Source of the DNA: Pseudofabraea citricarpa
Taxonomy: Eukaryota > Ascomycota > Leotiomycetes > Helotiales > Dermateaceae
Reading direction: 5' to 3'
Assembly: GCA_029641185.1 (NCBI GenBank)
Contig: JAPWGK010000009.1
Span: 1,004,501-1,068,500 of the forward strand
Length of the DNA stretch: 64,000 bases
The position numbers and the translations under genes were made by a program. Positions 1 to 11,650 of this stretch are shown piece after piece; positions within the stretch are counted from its first letter, which is position 1, and each line of letters begins with the position of its first letter. The notes under the pieces were generated by a model. The model did not search any database. It had not been told where the DNA came from and saw only the letters and a program-made list of their open reading frames with translations.

Positions 1-2884
1 AGCAGGCAGAATGAGCGAATATCAGCAAATCGTCGTCCCACCGCCTCGGCCGCATACAGCTTAGATCCGCCCAGCTCTGAGCTTCTGAGGTATCTTCTTG
101 CATAATCTGCATGCATTTCCTGCTCCCAATGCGAAAGATTTCATGCGTGAATGCCCTCCTCCCGCCTCCAAATAGCGGTAAGGGAAATCTGTCAATCTCG
201 TCCCCCCCCCCCAGGGCCCAGGTGTCTATCAAAACTCTGATTCTCAGGTGCTCCCATTCCGCTGCGAACTCTGGGAAGCCTCCATAAGACGGGCAAACTG
301 CTCAGGATCCGAAGGAGGTTACACCATGCTGCCATAGCTACTGTACCATAGCACGAGCGAGATGAGCCCATGGGGATCTAGATCGCATACGCCCGCGGGC
401 TTGGTTTGCATTTCATCTCAAAGACCACGCAAATCCACTTTTATTTCTCGCTGTTGCTGTCTGTGGTGCCCAAACGGGTCTACTGCAGCCCTGTCACGCC
501 TGTTGCCCTTTCCGCCCCGAATTGCTGGGCGGCCAGAATCTGGGGAACATCGTCGATATCATGTGTTAGACAACGTGACGTGATGCTTTTGCCCGACATT
601 GTGAGACAGGTAAGGTCTGGGGTTCCGTGCTGGATAAAGAAGCTTTCTGAGTCAGATGTTACTCTATTTTCCATTTCTGACTCAGAGATCTGTGGTGAGC
701 AAGCGCCGTCAAGGATGTGGGCCTCTCTCTGGATTGCCGATACAGTAGCGATGGCTTGGTTGTCAAGACTCGAAATAAAAGTCACGCCAGGTAGATAAGA
801 CGGCTGTTTTTATGGCATTTCCATCCATCGCCTCCACCTCTGTGCGACATGATGGCGTGAGCTGATCACCGTACGGGGTTACTGACTGGAACTTGAGTAA
901 CGCCAGATATCAGGCTTGCTTTCCATGTGCTGCCGTGTCGTGTACCACGCCTACGAAAAGATATCTTATGCAAGGTATGTGTGCAGTGGCGTGTTAGTGC
1001 TGGTGCTGATGTTGGCGCTGGTTCTGGTCCTGGTTCTGGTTCATGCAGCTGCAACTGCAGCCTATTCCTGTTTATTCTCATGGGTGATGAGTTAAGGAGT
1101 CTTGGGTGCTATAGTATCAAACCCTAATCCTCGCTCGGGATACGGTAGGACGCTTTGCTTTGTGTATGTGTTCCATCTTGCGACTATAGGGTAGGTAAGT
1201 CGGAGATCGATAGGGAGCTGGAGGGGTAGCTAATCCTCGACGGCACCAGATGGTTATGTGTGTGTGATATGAGATGAGTGCAATAGTTCTGGTACTAAGA
1301 CGCTGTGTGACGTGGAGGGGTCTCTCGCGTGATGGTCAAATCCACGATACTTGGTGACGAATAGCTAGCTCATAGGCAACTGTACTTTGGACGCGAGCTT
1401 TCTTTTTGGGCTTGCGTTATATTTAAACGAATATATAAATATAATATCCAGGCAGTCCCGAAGGCATTGCTTACATGCGTTTCCTAACATATGAGGACCA
1501 AGTTCGGCTCTCCTAAGGCATCTCAATAGACTCGGGTCAGAAATCACAGCAAGTAAAAGAAATTCGATATTTGATATTAAGGTCCGAACTAGAAGAAATC
1601 CAAGAATTTATGACACGGTAGAAGAGTGGTATGAGAAATCTCTGGATCGGAAGTCACGAAGATAGAAGATTATAATATGATTTTAGATATCTTAGGTTGC
1701 ATTTTATCGCCATGACCTTTCTAGATGTACGTGATCATTACGAGTTTTTGCTCCTATTTGTTTTAATTGCATAGGGGAATGAAGACTAAGGATGGGTTCA
1801 AGCAGGCCAGGCCAACCTTGGTAAGTAAGTGACGCTCGCTCGCTCGCTTAATTTAATTTATCTCTTCTCCTTCTCCCTCTCCCTTCCTTTCTTTTTCAAT
1901 ACACGAGAAGGAAAGATTCGGCATGTTTCAATGGACTGGGAAATTATTTGAATATGAATTGCTTCCTTCCTGTTCAAATGGCGGGTGTAGCCTAGAGCCA
2001 TTCAAAATCAACATTTGTGATTCAACAATACATTCTTCTTAGCGGGCACCATTATGTGTTGAGTACAACTTGACCACTGAGTAAAGACCGTTGAATAATT
2101 CAAGGAACTTGATCATCGCAAAGCACTCTACGGATGACGGTCGCCTAACCGTCTCAAGGCATTTTTTGCTTTAAGAAACATCCAACCTTTCATTTCCCCA
2201 ATCTCTAGGGGAATCAAAGAGCATATGGTTCATGGTTGCTGAGGGATGGTTCGCCCTTAAAAAGCACCGAGCCGCGTAGCATTTAATCAAAGAAAAACCC
2301 ACAACTATCGAAAAACACCTGGTGCTGAATGTATCCATATTACTCTTTGCCCATCTTCCTTCGCCTTGCTTGGTTATCATTACCTATTTTCTCGAATCCA
2401 AAACTCCATCCTTAATATAAGCACACTGGCTCAAAAAACACGAAGGCTAATTCCCCAAACCGAAGAAACAAGGTCAACGACAACAACCAATGACCCGAAC
2501 AGTGCTCGCTCTATGCTTGCTTATGGTGATATCCGGGGGAAATAAGGCAGAAGAGCAGTCACCATGGCACCTCGTACCTCTTTACTTGGTCCATAAGCCA
2601 ATCATAGTCATATTGCAGATTCTGATCGTACAGTGCAATATGCATAGTGCCGAGCCCGATTCTTTTAATTTCGAAAAAAGCCAGCCTGTATGGGGTCCCC
2701 TCCTTCGAGCTGAGTAGTTCCCGCGGATAATCTACTGGACAATACGACGGGGTCAAGTCTAGAAGCGCAAACCCTTGGTGTTAGTATTGCTTGTTCTAAA
2801 AAGTGTAAAGAAGGGCCGAGCATAATTCAAGGGGGCGATAAACAGATTGCGGGAACGACTAAGGAAGATTTGCACCGAGATGCT
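1..2884. other. Gene-poor left edge, about 2.9 kb
   Basis: I find no convincing gene here. Open frames are short, overlap on both strands and match no family I know. Simple-sequence landmarks are an 11-base C run at 212-222, a GGTTCTGGT-like purine/T stretch near 1000-1045, a (GCTC)n block at 1834-1848 and a CT-rich tract at 1860-1895. The minus strand at 2559-2756 holds a 65-codon open frame ending in a protein-like stretch (...YDYDWLMDQVKRYEVPW) just downstream of the F-box-like gene. It could be a decayed gene fragment, but there is no further support. Probably intergenic DNA with relics. Confidence 0.5.
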
Positions 2885-3682
2885 TCACCTACTCCAGAAG
2901 TTTCGGTACGCAGGTTGAGGTTGGGACTCGTATTTGGCGACGGCTTCGTTGAAGACGTTGGCATCATTGCGTGAAGGTCCACCTACGAGGATTTTCGCCC
3001 TCAGGTAGGTTTTGTAGTCTTCCTCCAGCTGGCTCTGGCCAAAGAAAGACAGCGAGCTGGCTCGAAGCTCGATGAAGGGATCGAGCACATGCTGAAAGAT
3101 GGAATCAATCCCTGATTCAAAGAGTCTTAGAACCGCTCTATCTCTGTCACGGCGCAGCGTATGTTTTAAAACCTGGAAAGCTAAACTACGCAGAGGTATG
3201 TTTTTACGCAGAACCTCCACAATATGGCGAACCACCTCGCGCACTTGACAGCTATACACCATGCCAAAACAGCCCTCCGGATAGAAATCGTAGGTATAGA
3301 ATTGCTCCGTGATGATCAGGATCCTGCAATTACGGATCTTGCGCAGAAACCGATCCGTGATGATTAATACAGGTTCCTGGCCCGTCCGCCTGACTGCACC
3401 GGGTGAAGCAAGCACAGTAGGATTATGGATGTCGATACCTATCTGTAGTTGGAAGATGTTTTTGCCGTAGAGTAAATCATTGCAATGCAAGGTAATATCA
3501 GGATGTACACGAAGTATAGATGTGTTAAAAGCTGGGTACCCACAGACGCCATAGCCACGATCGGCTCGTAGCTCTCCACCCTTGCGTTTGACGAGGAGAA
3601 GCTCAAAGGTCTGGTTCATGGGAATGATATATTCGAATATCTTCTCTTGAATCTCCGTAGGAAGACTAAGTAGAAATGGCAT
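2885..3682 (-). CDS. F-box-like (2EXR-type) fungal protein
   Basis: An intronless frame of 265 residues. The N-terminus (MPFLLSLPTEIQEKIFEYI) has the LP-x-E-I-x-x-x-I-x-x-x-I pattern of F-box or 2EXR motifs that open many fungal proteins. Around residues 55-75 there is LRVHPDITLHCNDLLYGKN, resembling the LRVCRQIYxEANPLLY segment that follows this motif in the family. F-box proteins recruit substrates to SCF ubiquitin ligases; whether this one binds Skp1 cannot be seen. The rest has no recognised domain. It is divergent from the SCI1-like gene, with 353 bp between start codons. The ATG at 3682 is the first in frame. Family call moderate, precise role unknown. Confidence 0.7.
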   Translation of the reverse strand: MPFLLSLPTEIQEKIFEYIIPMNQTFELLLVKRKGGELRADRGYGVCGYPAFNTSILRVHPDITLHCNDLLYGKNIFQLQIGIDIHNPTVLASPGAVRRTGQEPVLIITDRFLRKIRNCRILIITEQFYTYDFYPEGCFGMVYSCQVREVVRHIVEVLRKNIPLRSLAFQVLKHTLRRDRDRAVLRLFESGIDSIFQHVLDPFIELRASSLSFFGQSQLEEDYKTYLRAKILVGGPSRNDANVFNEAVAKYESQPQPAYRNFWSR

Positions 3683-4035
3683 GGCGATATTTGGTGTTAG
3701 GATATTGTCATAAATTCGAAATGCGGTGTGTGTGGTGTGCTTGATAAAAGCGTTAACTTAAAGACTGGGCGAAACTTAATATCAATCATCAAGACTTCTG
3801 ATCTAGAAGTAGTCCTTGCGATCATATATAAATGCATCAGCCATCTGTAATGAGGAAGGCATGATGGGGATGTCTTTGGGGAAGCCGGAAGCCGGAGGCC
3901 TTCTTTACTCGGTCACGCGTTCCCGCTTCTCTAGAGCTTGTCAACTGTGGCGTCACCAGTTGGTTTGTGCTCAACTCACTCGCCCGTACAGGACTCCACA
4001 ACCATAGCTGTATCTGCTTGCTAAAACACGATAAA
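3683..4035. promoter_or_regulatory. Divergent intergenic region between the F-box-like and SCI1-like genes
   Basis: This 353-bp gap separates two divergent start codons and must contain both promoters and 5' leaders. I could not assign a specific factor-binding site. Confidence 0.5.
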
Positions 4036-5142
4036 ATGTCAGATCGCGCTGCAAGACATCGCGGCGACGATCACCAACGTCACTCGCGATCGCGATCACC
4101 AAGAAGGCATCATGAAAGCTCGCATCGGAGAAGGTCACCACACAAACATCACAGACATCGCGCAGTCGAAGTTGCCAACGAGCCATTGCCTTTCAACTCG
4201 CGCGCACTTACCAAACGAGACTATTCGACATTCAAGCCGATGTTTGCCTTGTATCTAGACATCCAGAAGAGCAAGATACTAGAGGATTTGGACGAAACAG
4301 AGGTTAGGGGTCGGTGGAAAAGCTTCCTTGGAAAATGGTGAGCCTCTTATCTATGATACGAATATATCATAGATGAACCCGACTAATGTGCGAGAGGAAT
4401 CGTGGAGAACTCTCAGAAGGATGGTATGATCCTTCTACTCTGAACAAAGCCATTCAGTCTGCGACAGAACCCGACGAACGCGAGCCTAGGGAGGAATCGA
4501 AGCCAAGAGAATTTGTATCTCGAAGGGAAGCCGCAGCAAAGGAAACGAGGAATGCCGATGAAGATAGCGATAGCGATGACTCAGTCGGGCCAGCTCTTCC
4601 GGGGCAGGAACTGCGCGCAAGACGGAATAGAGTGGGCCCTAGTATCCCAAACATGGAAGATCTCGAGTTGAAGAGAGGTTTGTGCTGTGATACACGTTGT
4701 GTTGGCTGAGCTAACGTATGTAGAATTGGAAACCGAAGACGGACTTGCACGTAGGGATGATATACGGTTTGCGCGCAAAATAGACCGGAAGGACCAGAAA
4801 GAGAAACTCGAAGAGCTCGTACCTCGAGCTGAAGCTGGAACGCGAGAGAGACAATTGGAGAAGAAGAAAGAAGTCAACGAAAAGATGAAATCTTTCCGTG
4901 AGAAATCGCCAGGTGCTGCAGAGGTTCCAGATGCGGAGTTGATGGGAGGAGGGGATGGCGTTGAGAGCTACAAGAAAGAAAAGCAGGAGTTTGAGCGTAA
5001 GAAGAACGAGAGGGAACTGAGAAAAGAAGAATTTTTAAGGGCGAGAATGGCGGAAAGAGAGGAGAGGTTAGCGGAGTACAGGCAGAAGGAAGACACTACC
5101 ATGGCCATGCTCAAGGCTTTGGCGAAACAGAACTTTGGTTAA
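4036..5142 (+). CDS. SCI1-like Arg/Ser-rich nuclear protein
   Basis: Three exons: 4036-4337, 4397-4677 and 4724-5142 (333 residues); introns of 59 and 46 nt with GTGAGC and GTTTGT donors. The N-terminus (residues 1-50) is rich in RS, RR and His, as in splicing-associated proteins. Residues about 58-115 match the conserved block of the SCI1 (style cell-cycle inhibitor) family: a DYSTFKPMFALYL helix, then a W-x-x-F-x-x-KWN-x-G-x-L-x-x-x-WYD pattern that reads continuously only after the first intron is removed. Fungal members are often labelled RNA helicase HEL117 although no helicase motif is present, and none is seen here. The C-terminal half is a highly charged Glu/Lys/Arg coiled coil. A nuclear or splicing-linked role is inferred. 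Confidence 0.8.
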
Positions 5143-6980
5143 AAGCGGTAGAGATGAATAGATCTAGTCTTGAGGTGATGACGCATTATATACAAGTAAG
5201 TTTCCTTGTAAATAGTGGAATCTTGTATGACATGAGAATATGGAGAAGTCAGCCTTGCGTAGCCTTGCATATCGCGAAGAGGTTGTCCAACGGGCGTGAT
5301 CGAAGCACAAGAGCAAGGTTCGGGTTCAGTATTCAAATTGCAATGGAAATTATGCAGTGGGAGAGAAAGCCCCCTCGAGATAGCGGGAGCTTTAACTTTC
5401 GTTTCAAAGTTGCGGCCCATGATATTTGCATACCTAAGTGTAGTTGGTGCAATCGTCATATCTGTAGAGCCTATCATTACATTGTGTCGTGCTCATCGAG
5501 TTTTTGTGTGTGTGGATTGTTGCTCTAAACTCTTATTGGCCTCTGAAGGAGAATCTTCAAAACTTTCATCGGTAATGGTATTGTTGGTTGCACTCGTGTT
5601 ATTGTTCTGGCTCCTGCTGTCGCTTATAATCCGGAAGCTTCACGTCGATGTGTTCCATGTTAAACTTGATAGTACTAGCGAGCGTTTCGACAGGCGCATT
5701 TTAAAACAGTGAGATAAATCTCTCAAATCACTCCCTACTTTGGTGCGCGACATGCAAGTCAGTGTCTCAGTCCGAATATCATTTGGCAATACACAGGTAT
5801 ACTCATAAGTTCTTCGATCTCCTTCGATCTAGTAGTTTCGGTACAGTTAACGAAAGTGGGCAAACTTATATGTATGCTTTTTGTCAGTACATCCCCGAGA
5901 AATAAATTTCTCAACTACATTTTTTCTATCCCCAAAAGACATACCGTCTACATTTAAAGTCCTCCCTTTGTTTAACAACGAATAGGCAGGTCGTTATAAA
6001 TCCCGGTCTACAAAACCGAGCTTGAATCTCCTTGTGAAAAAATCCCTTTCTTTGAGAGGTCGTTCCTATACATCAAAACAGATGCCATCCTTAATAATAA
6101 GAGGAGTACCATACATCGGACTGCAAAAAGCTGCTTTCTCCTGTTTAGATGCCCAACATATGTGTATGCTCGAGTTGTAACTCTTTAGGTACGACCAGAA
6201 TAAAAGGGTTGAGATTTAATCCTTGTCATGATGATTTTACATTTGAACAAGGTATATATAACGAGGTCAAAAACTTGCCAGAGACTTATTTAGTAGAGGT
6301 CCTGTAGCTCGCTTATTATTACTGATAACTCTTCGAAAGCAAGTGGGAAGAACCCTGGCCGTACTAAAAATACGTGATAGGCATCTGAAGACGGGTTCGA
6401 ACCATATGAAGCAGTTTTTGTCTTGATTGACTATTTAGAGGTCGGTGTGGATAATAGTGTAGATAATGGTGTAGCGGATTAGAGGATGATGTAGAGGAGC
6501 CGAGCAGGAAAATGCCTCACGTGTAAATTCACAGGCTCGGGAGAGAAACGTCAGCTGTGCAAAGCGCATATTCATAGTTACTGGCCTCAAAACATTCGTG
6601 GATATTAAAATACACAACCTTTTAAAAGACCTGGGCGCAGGTCAATGCCCCAAGTCCCTCCCCTTAGTTCTAAGCGAAGCGTCATCTCAGCCTTACAGGC
6701 TAGGACAGTTTTATACTTTTACTTGTATTTTCATGTGCTGTTCGCTTGCAATAACGTTTGTCTTCAGGGACTCGTCCCCTCTTCGTTACTTCCAGATTTG
6801 CCTAGTATTGATCTAGGATAAAGCGGCGACAGGTCAACTTTGTTTGAGAGCTATCACCTGACCGTGCGTTTGGACCCCACCCCTCTTTATTCAAACGGCA
6901 TCACATACATCTACTTTCTACAACTTTCTAAACTCTCCATCGCTAGCTTTCAGTCACCTTTCAATGTAAAAGCCGCAGCA
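5143..6980. other. Intergenic, 1.8 kb, with one copy of a dispersed repeat
   Basis: No supported gene. Open frames at 5154-5712 and on the opposite strand overlap each other and have no family signature. Positions about 5234-5292 share a degenerate repeat with 9190-9248 (27 identical bases at 5245-5271). The 5900-6450 part is AT-rich and looks like decayed sequence. The 3' UTR of the SCI1-like gene and the promoter of the MYND gene lie at the two ends. Confidence 0.5.
5245..5271 (+). repeat. Dispersed repeat, copy 1
   Basis: These 27 bases are identical to 9201-9227 and in the same orientation. The core is itself an imperfect 10-bp direct duplication (AGCCTTGCGT/AGCCTTGCAT). Similarity continues in weaker form for about 10-20 bp on each side, so this is a decayed longer repeat rather than a chance match. 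Confidence 0.75.
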
Positions 6981-8609
6981 ATGGCAGCCTATGTTCAAGC
7001 ATTTAACAACCTTCCCCGCCGTCAAATGACACCGACTGGCCTACTTGAACGCTGGTACTTTATCGTCCGCCATATTCCTTTTCACCCAATGGGTGACGTC
7101 CTTCATGTTGTCCACCCAGAGAGTCACTTTATTCATTGTGAGGGCCCAAAGGATATTTTGTCTCTGCCAACTCTAAAAGAGCAATCTGATGTTGTTGTCG
7201 AGCTTCTGCTGAAGTCATTTGTACGTCGGCTTCCCTTATATGCTACTTTGGATAGGCGTGTGCTGTTAAGCTGCAAAATTGCTTCCATCGAATTATAGCT
7301 GATTATGCTGTGCTAGGTCGGAGGAATAAACACAGGCCCAAATGACGAGCCTATTCCCGAAACTCCTCCCTACACCCCATGGTCTTGGTGCACAAACGAC
7401 CCTCAGCTTGGCAGGTATACCACCACCAAGTTCTTTTACACAGCAAAAGTTGCATAATACATCGTGCTCAAAGAAACATGCGAGTACTGATAAATTTTCT
7501 TTCTTTAGACTTGTCGAGACGAAGCTCACATCGTTGGGTGTTCGATCAGAACTTTGCACCGTTCTACCTGCCACTAAAAGTGAGAAGGATGCTGCGGACA
7601 AGAGTTGGTGAGTACTGCTCAAAACCACAGAGAACTTAAAGCTTTCAGCTAAGGTCTCCCTCTTCGAATAAGGCAATGCTAACCTCAATCAAAGGGCCAG
7701 GGTTATTGAGAAATTGATAGGCCAATCAGGGCAGACATTGGATCCACCGCGAGAAGGAAGAACGGCCTGCAATGGATGCAACAAGGACGTTTCGTGGTTC
7801 TCATTTCCCCTGCAACGTTGTGCACAATGCAAGTCTGCTTGTTACTGCTCGAAGAACTGTCAAAAGAAGGATTGGAAGGGCCACAAACAGGTTTGCGGCA
7901 AGAGTGCCTCCAATGCTACAGGGCAAGCTTCTACACCTGTAAGGCTTGCAAAGCTCAGACTTCGACCGCAGGGCTAATCTTAACAATTGGACTTACAACT
8001 GACTCATTGTTGTGTAGGCACCTCATTCATTCAATTCAAATGCAGACTCGTTGTCTTACTACACCAAAGTTGTACCAACAGTACCTGAAGCGAAAATCCT
8101 TGCAGAGTCAATCGGTTTAGCAGTACCTGACAGCAACAGCGCTCTTCGGTAAGCTCTGCTATTTTAAGCATGTGGTATTGATACTGACCTTGCTTCTTAG
8201 AAAACCAGTTCGTCGACTCGTCTACACCGGCAAAGATACCCCCGAAAATCTTCAACTTCTCTTTGGTCTGGGCTGGAATAGTCCCGAATTAGGATTTGAA
8301 GCAGCTCGTATGGAAATACTTCTTGAACCACCACCTGGATCCCCCTGCCATAGTCTATATTCCCGTATGAAGCTTGATGTCGGAGCCCCAGAGCGTTCAC
8401 CTCGACCACCAACAGCTGCCGAAGCAGAGAAGATCCAGACAGTCAGAGAGCTTCAAGCCAGATTAAGAAGCCGGATGGGCTCTCGGAAGACTGTGAATTC
8501 ACAGGATATGCAGGCTATCCTAAGCAGCAGTGGAGGAGACTGGGTGAATATGTTGCCTCTGTATGAGCTGGCAACGAACACCATGGATCAAGGATCTCCA
8601 TCTAACTAG
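6981..8609 (+). CDS. MYND-type zinc-finger protein
   Basis: Six exons give 406 residues: 6981-7220, 7317-7414, 7509-7607, 7695-7938, 8018-8148 and 8201-8609. All introns are GT-AG and 52-96 nt long. Residues about 171-213 form a MYND finger with the order C-x2-C, C-x2-C, C-x3-C, H-x3-C (CNGC, RCAQC, CYCSKNC, GHKQVC), which binds two zinc ions and usually mediates protein-protein contacts. The finger is followed by a Ser/Thr/Pro-poor region and a C-terminal segment with no recognised domain. No SET domain is present, so it is not a SMYD-type methyltransferase. The ATG at 6981 sits in a favourable GCAGCAATGG context. The exact function is unknown. Confidence 0.85.
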
Positions 8610-9304
8610 ACAGACGGCTACTGACATACAGCAATTGAAAGGCTGCGCGTTACCTTTTCACTAGCATAAAAAATTGCTTCGCGGAATATTTTCAATTACA
8701 TCTCTGGCGGGTCTTAGTAATGGATAGTTATGTTTTAACTACCACAGTGATAATTGAAAAAGCGTATCAAACCAGAATTACCACTGAACTTTGTGTATAT
8801 GTTAAAGCCAGAGTATAATTTAGTCATAGGGAGAAGCGACCTTTGTCTTTGTGAGTCCCCAATTCTAGAAATTCTTGGGCAATGGTGTTTGACGAACTGT
8901 GCTATCTACCCTTGTCAATGTACCCAAGGTCGAACAGAACCGGAGCGTAAAATTAGGTAGTAAAAGGAATTATCTTAGCTATTTGACACATTCAGACAAG
9001 AGTTCCTAAAGTAGAGGTGGCAGAAGGTAAGTCATTGCAGGATTTCCTGTCAAGTACCTATACCTAGATATATTTAAGTTGAGCAGCAGTGAGATAAAAA
9101 CAGGAAAAACAACTGAGGTCGAGTTATTACGGTTATTAATAATCTTTTGATTTTTCAACTTCAAAATCATGATGTACAAGGCTTTACATGCGAATCTAAG
9201 GAAGTCAGCCTTGCGTAGCCTTGCATACTGCGCTAAAAAGTTATCAGCCATCAAGCCTTACCAACCAAACATTACGTTCAGATCCATAGAATAAAATATC
9301 AGAA
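8610..9304. other. Intergenic between the MYND gene and OMS1
   Basis: A 695-bp AT-rich gap holding the 3' UTR of the MYND gene, the OMS1 promoter and the second copy of the dispersed repeat at 9201-9227. No gene or RNA was recognised. Confidence 0.55.
9201..9227 (+). repeat. Dispersed repeat, copy 2
   Basis: Identical over 27 bases to 5245-5271, same orientation, with diverged similarity on both flanks (roughly 9190-9248). On the minus strand this copy reads as an open frame (…DNFLAQYARLRKADFLR), whereas copy 1 needs a 2-base indel to read the same, suggesting a decayed coding or transposon fragment. Confidence 0.75.
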
Positions 9305-10454
9305 ATGAAACCACCACGTTGTAGAATCTCATCTGTTGGTCGAAGGTGTATCGCTCAACATTTCTGGTTGGATACCACGCTCGCCAGCTCAAAATGTAGG
9401 ACAATAACCTCAACAACTTTCTTGCAAGCATCAAAGACCTCAAAGGCTTCCAAGACTGTGCCCAAGAAGCCACAAAGGCCAATCCCCGAATATAAGTATG
9501 CTGATACCATAAGGCTCAATCAAGGCTTGACTAAATAAGTGGAACAGAACCCCAAGCCGAAAAACACCATTGAACCCACCCCCACCACCTAAGCAAGCTA
9601 CCTCTCTTCGATACCGAGGAGTCGTATTCGGCGGCGTATTACTATTCGCATTATCAGGATACTGTACCTATCTATTCGTAATATATACTCGAGCGCCGTC
9701 GTCAACAGAGGATGGCACACAGAAGGATGTCTCCTCACGATACGATGCCATTGCGCGATCATTCGATGCCGATATCGACCAGACGGAATTCTTGATGCGA
9801 CTTCCAAAGCTGCGCAAGAAGATAGCAGAACAAGCCACTGGTGACGTGCTCGAAGTCTCTATCGGAACGGGGCGCAATCTGGAATACTACGATTGGGATT
9901 TCAAAGGGTTCAACGGGGTGGGCAAGATTGATGCGAAGAACCAGAAGATCAAGAGAGGCAAAGTGAAGAGCTTTACAGCTGTGGATAAGAGTGCGGAAAT
10001 GTTAGAGATCGCGCATGAGAAGTTTTCTACTATGTTCCCGGGTATACTTGGTGTGAGGTGGATTGTGCAGGATGCTGCGGAATCGCTCCCTGGACCGCCG
10101 AGGAGTGCTAATGAAAGGAGTGGCAATAAGGTTGAGAAGTACGATACTATCGTTCAGACTATGGGATTATGCTCTGTGGCTGAACCGGTAGCATTGCTGA
10201 AAAATCTTGGTGAGTGTGTTAAGGAAGACACGGGGAGGATATTACTGTTGGAGCATGGAAAGGGGACTTGGGATTGGCTGAATGGGATTCTGGATAAAAG
10301 CGCGGTGGGACACGCTCAGCAATATGGATGTTGGTGGAACAGAGATATTGGGGATATCGTGAAGGAGAGTGGTTTGGAGATTGTCGAAATGAAGAGAAAG
10401 CATGGTGGGACAACTTGGTACCTTGAGCTTAAGAAGCCAAAAGTCAAAGCCTGA
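9305..10454 (+). CDS. OMS1: Mitochondrial membrane methyltransferase OMS1-like
   Basis: Two exons, 9305-9495 and 9548-10454 (365 residues), joined across a 52-nt intron with a GTATGC donor and a GACTAA branch point. The first exon supplies an Arg-rich, acid-poor N-terminus (MKPPRCRISSVGRRCIAQ) typical of a mitochondrial presequence. One membrane segment follows at about residues 89-110. After it comes a class I SAM-dependent methyltransferase fold whose motif I is VLEVSIGTGRN near residue 165, with a FTAVDKSAEML acidic-loop segment. Yeast Oms1 is an inner-membrane protein with the same layout, found as a suppressor of oxa1 respiratory defects; its substrate is not certain. Reading only the second exon would lose the targeting signal. 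Confidence 0.88.
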
Positions 10455-11650
10455 TACTTGGACTGAGATGCTTAAAAACACTGAAAAGAGCATAGGAGGG
10501 CTATGGCTTTCCTAACATTGTATAGATGGCAGTACCATATTTTGATGTACTTTTATGTATAAAGGACCTCCTTGAGGCCAATAATTCTTCCATAATCCCA
10601 GTTCAACTGTTCGACTGGTGCATACTGGATATGGAAATGAAATCTCTCTGTAGTAGTTGTGATTTTTGTTTCCTCGCCAGTTTTCGATCCTTGTTACTAA
10701 TTCACTGTTCAACAAAGCTCAGTAAATTCGAGTACCCTTCTTGTAGATGAATTGACTCGATGTAATCACAATGCCAGAATCTGCTACACTTGGATACATA
10801 TGTAGGTGGTAACGGCAATTAGTGTCACCAACTGACATAAATCTGCTGGTGTAATGTATCCAGAAAAGTTGATTTTTCTTAAGTCTTATTTCATTACTAT
10901 ATCAAAACAACATTCCAATGATCTACCACTAATCGTAGACATATAGGTACCAATCTAGAATGCAAGACCATTCATCTGTGCAAGCATTCCCATACTCCAT
11001 ATTTCTCAATACAACCTTTCCCTCCCCACCTCATTTTACACGGGCATACTGTGGATCAAGTGCGTGCTCAAAGCGAGCCAGAATATGCCAGGTAAGACAA
11101 AAGCTTCTATCACCTAAAAGTCTGTTTGCTTATGATACATGCATGTTATGCAGATCTATTGACCGAGAGTAACCGCGGACTGGAACCCCCCTGCTCGCTT
11201 AACAAAACCTGTTTGTTTATCTATATTTGAATCCTTTTGTGAGCAGGAAGAAACATGCTCATCTGCTACGAAACGCTAGCATCTACCCGGGAAGTCTAAC
11301 CTCATAAGAAGGTTGCTTGTCGAAGGAAAACCTACCCATCGGCTTTCACGGGTAAAAATTTACAGATTGAAAGAATCAGGAAAATATAATGGTCATCAAT
11401 CATATTTTACTATAATCCCATCTAACACAGTACTCTTACAAACGAACAAACTTTACAAGCCAAAGGGTTTTGTCATTTCATCACAACGGCCATTTATCTA
11501 TCTCATATCCTTTCCCAAACTGAAAAAGAAACTCCTTCAAACCACAAAATATATCATGCAAACCACACCCCATAGAAAACACCAGCACACCATCGGAAGC
11601 AAAATAGCTCTCGCTAGATCCCATCAAGGTATCATAGGATCACGAGGTAT
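10455..11650. other. Intergenic, 1.2 kb, convergent 3' ends
   Basis: This gap lies between the 3' ends of OMS1 (+) and the secreted repeat protein (-). It is AT-rich with only short unsupported frames. No repeat or RNA gene recognised. Confidence 0.5.

Noticed and set aside
406..798. Plus-strand open frame of 130 codons and an antisense frame of 101 codons
   Set aside because: They overlap each other, show no family features, and have no neighbouring exon candidates.
6393..6403. GGGTTCGAACC, resembling a tRNA B box
   Set aside because: The flanking bases do not form a T stem beyond two pairs, and no matching A box, anticodon arm or acceptor stem could be built around it.
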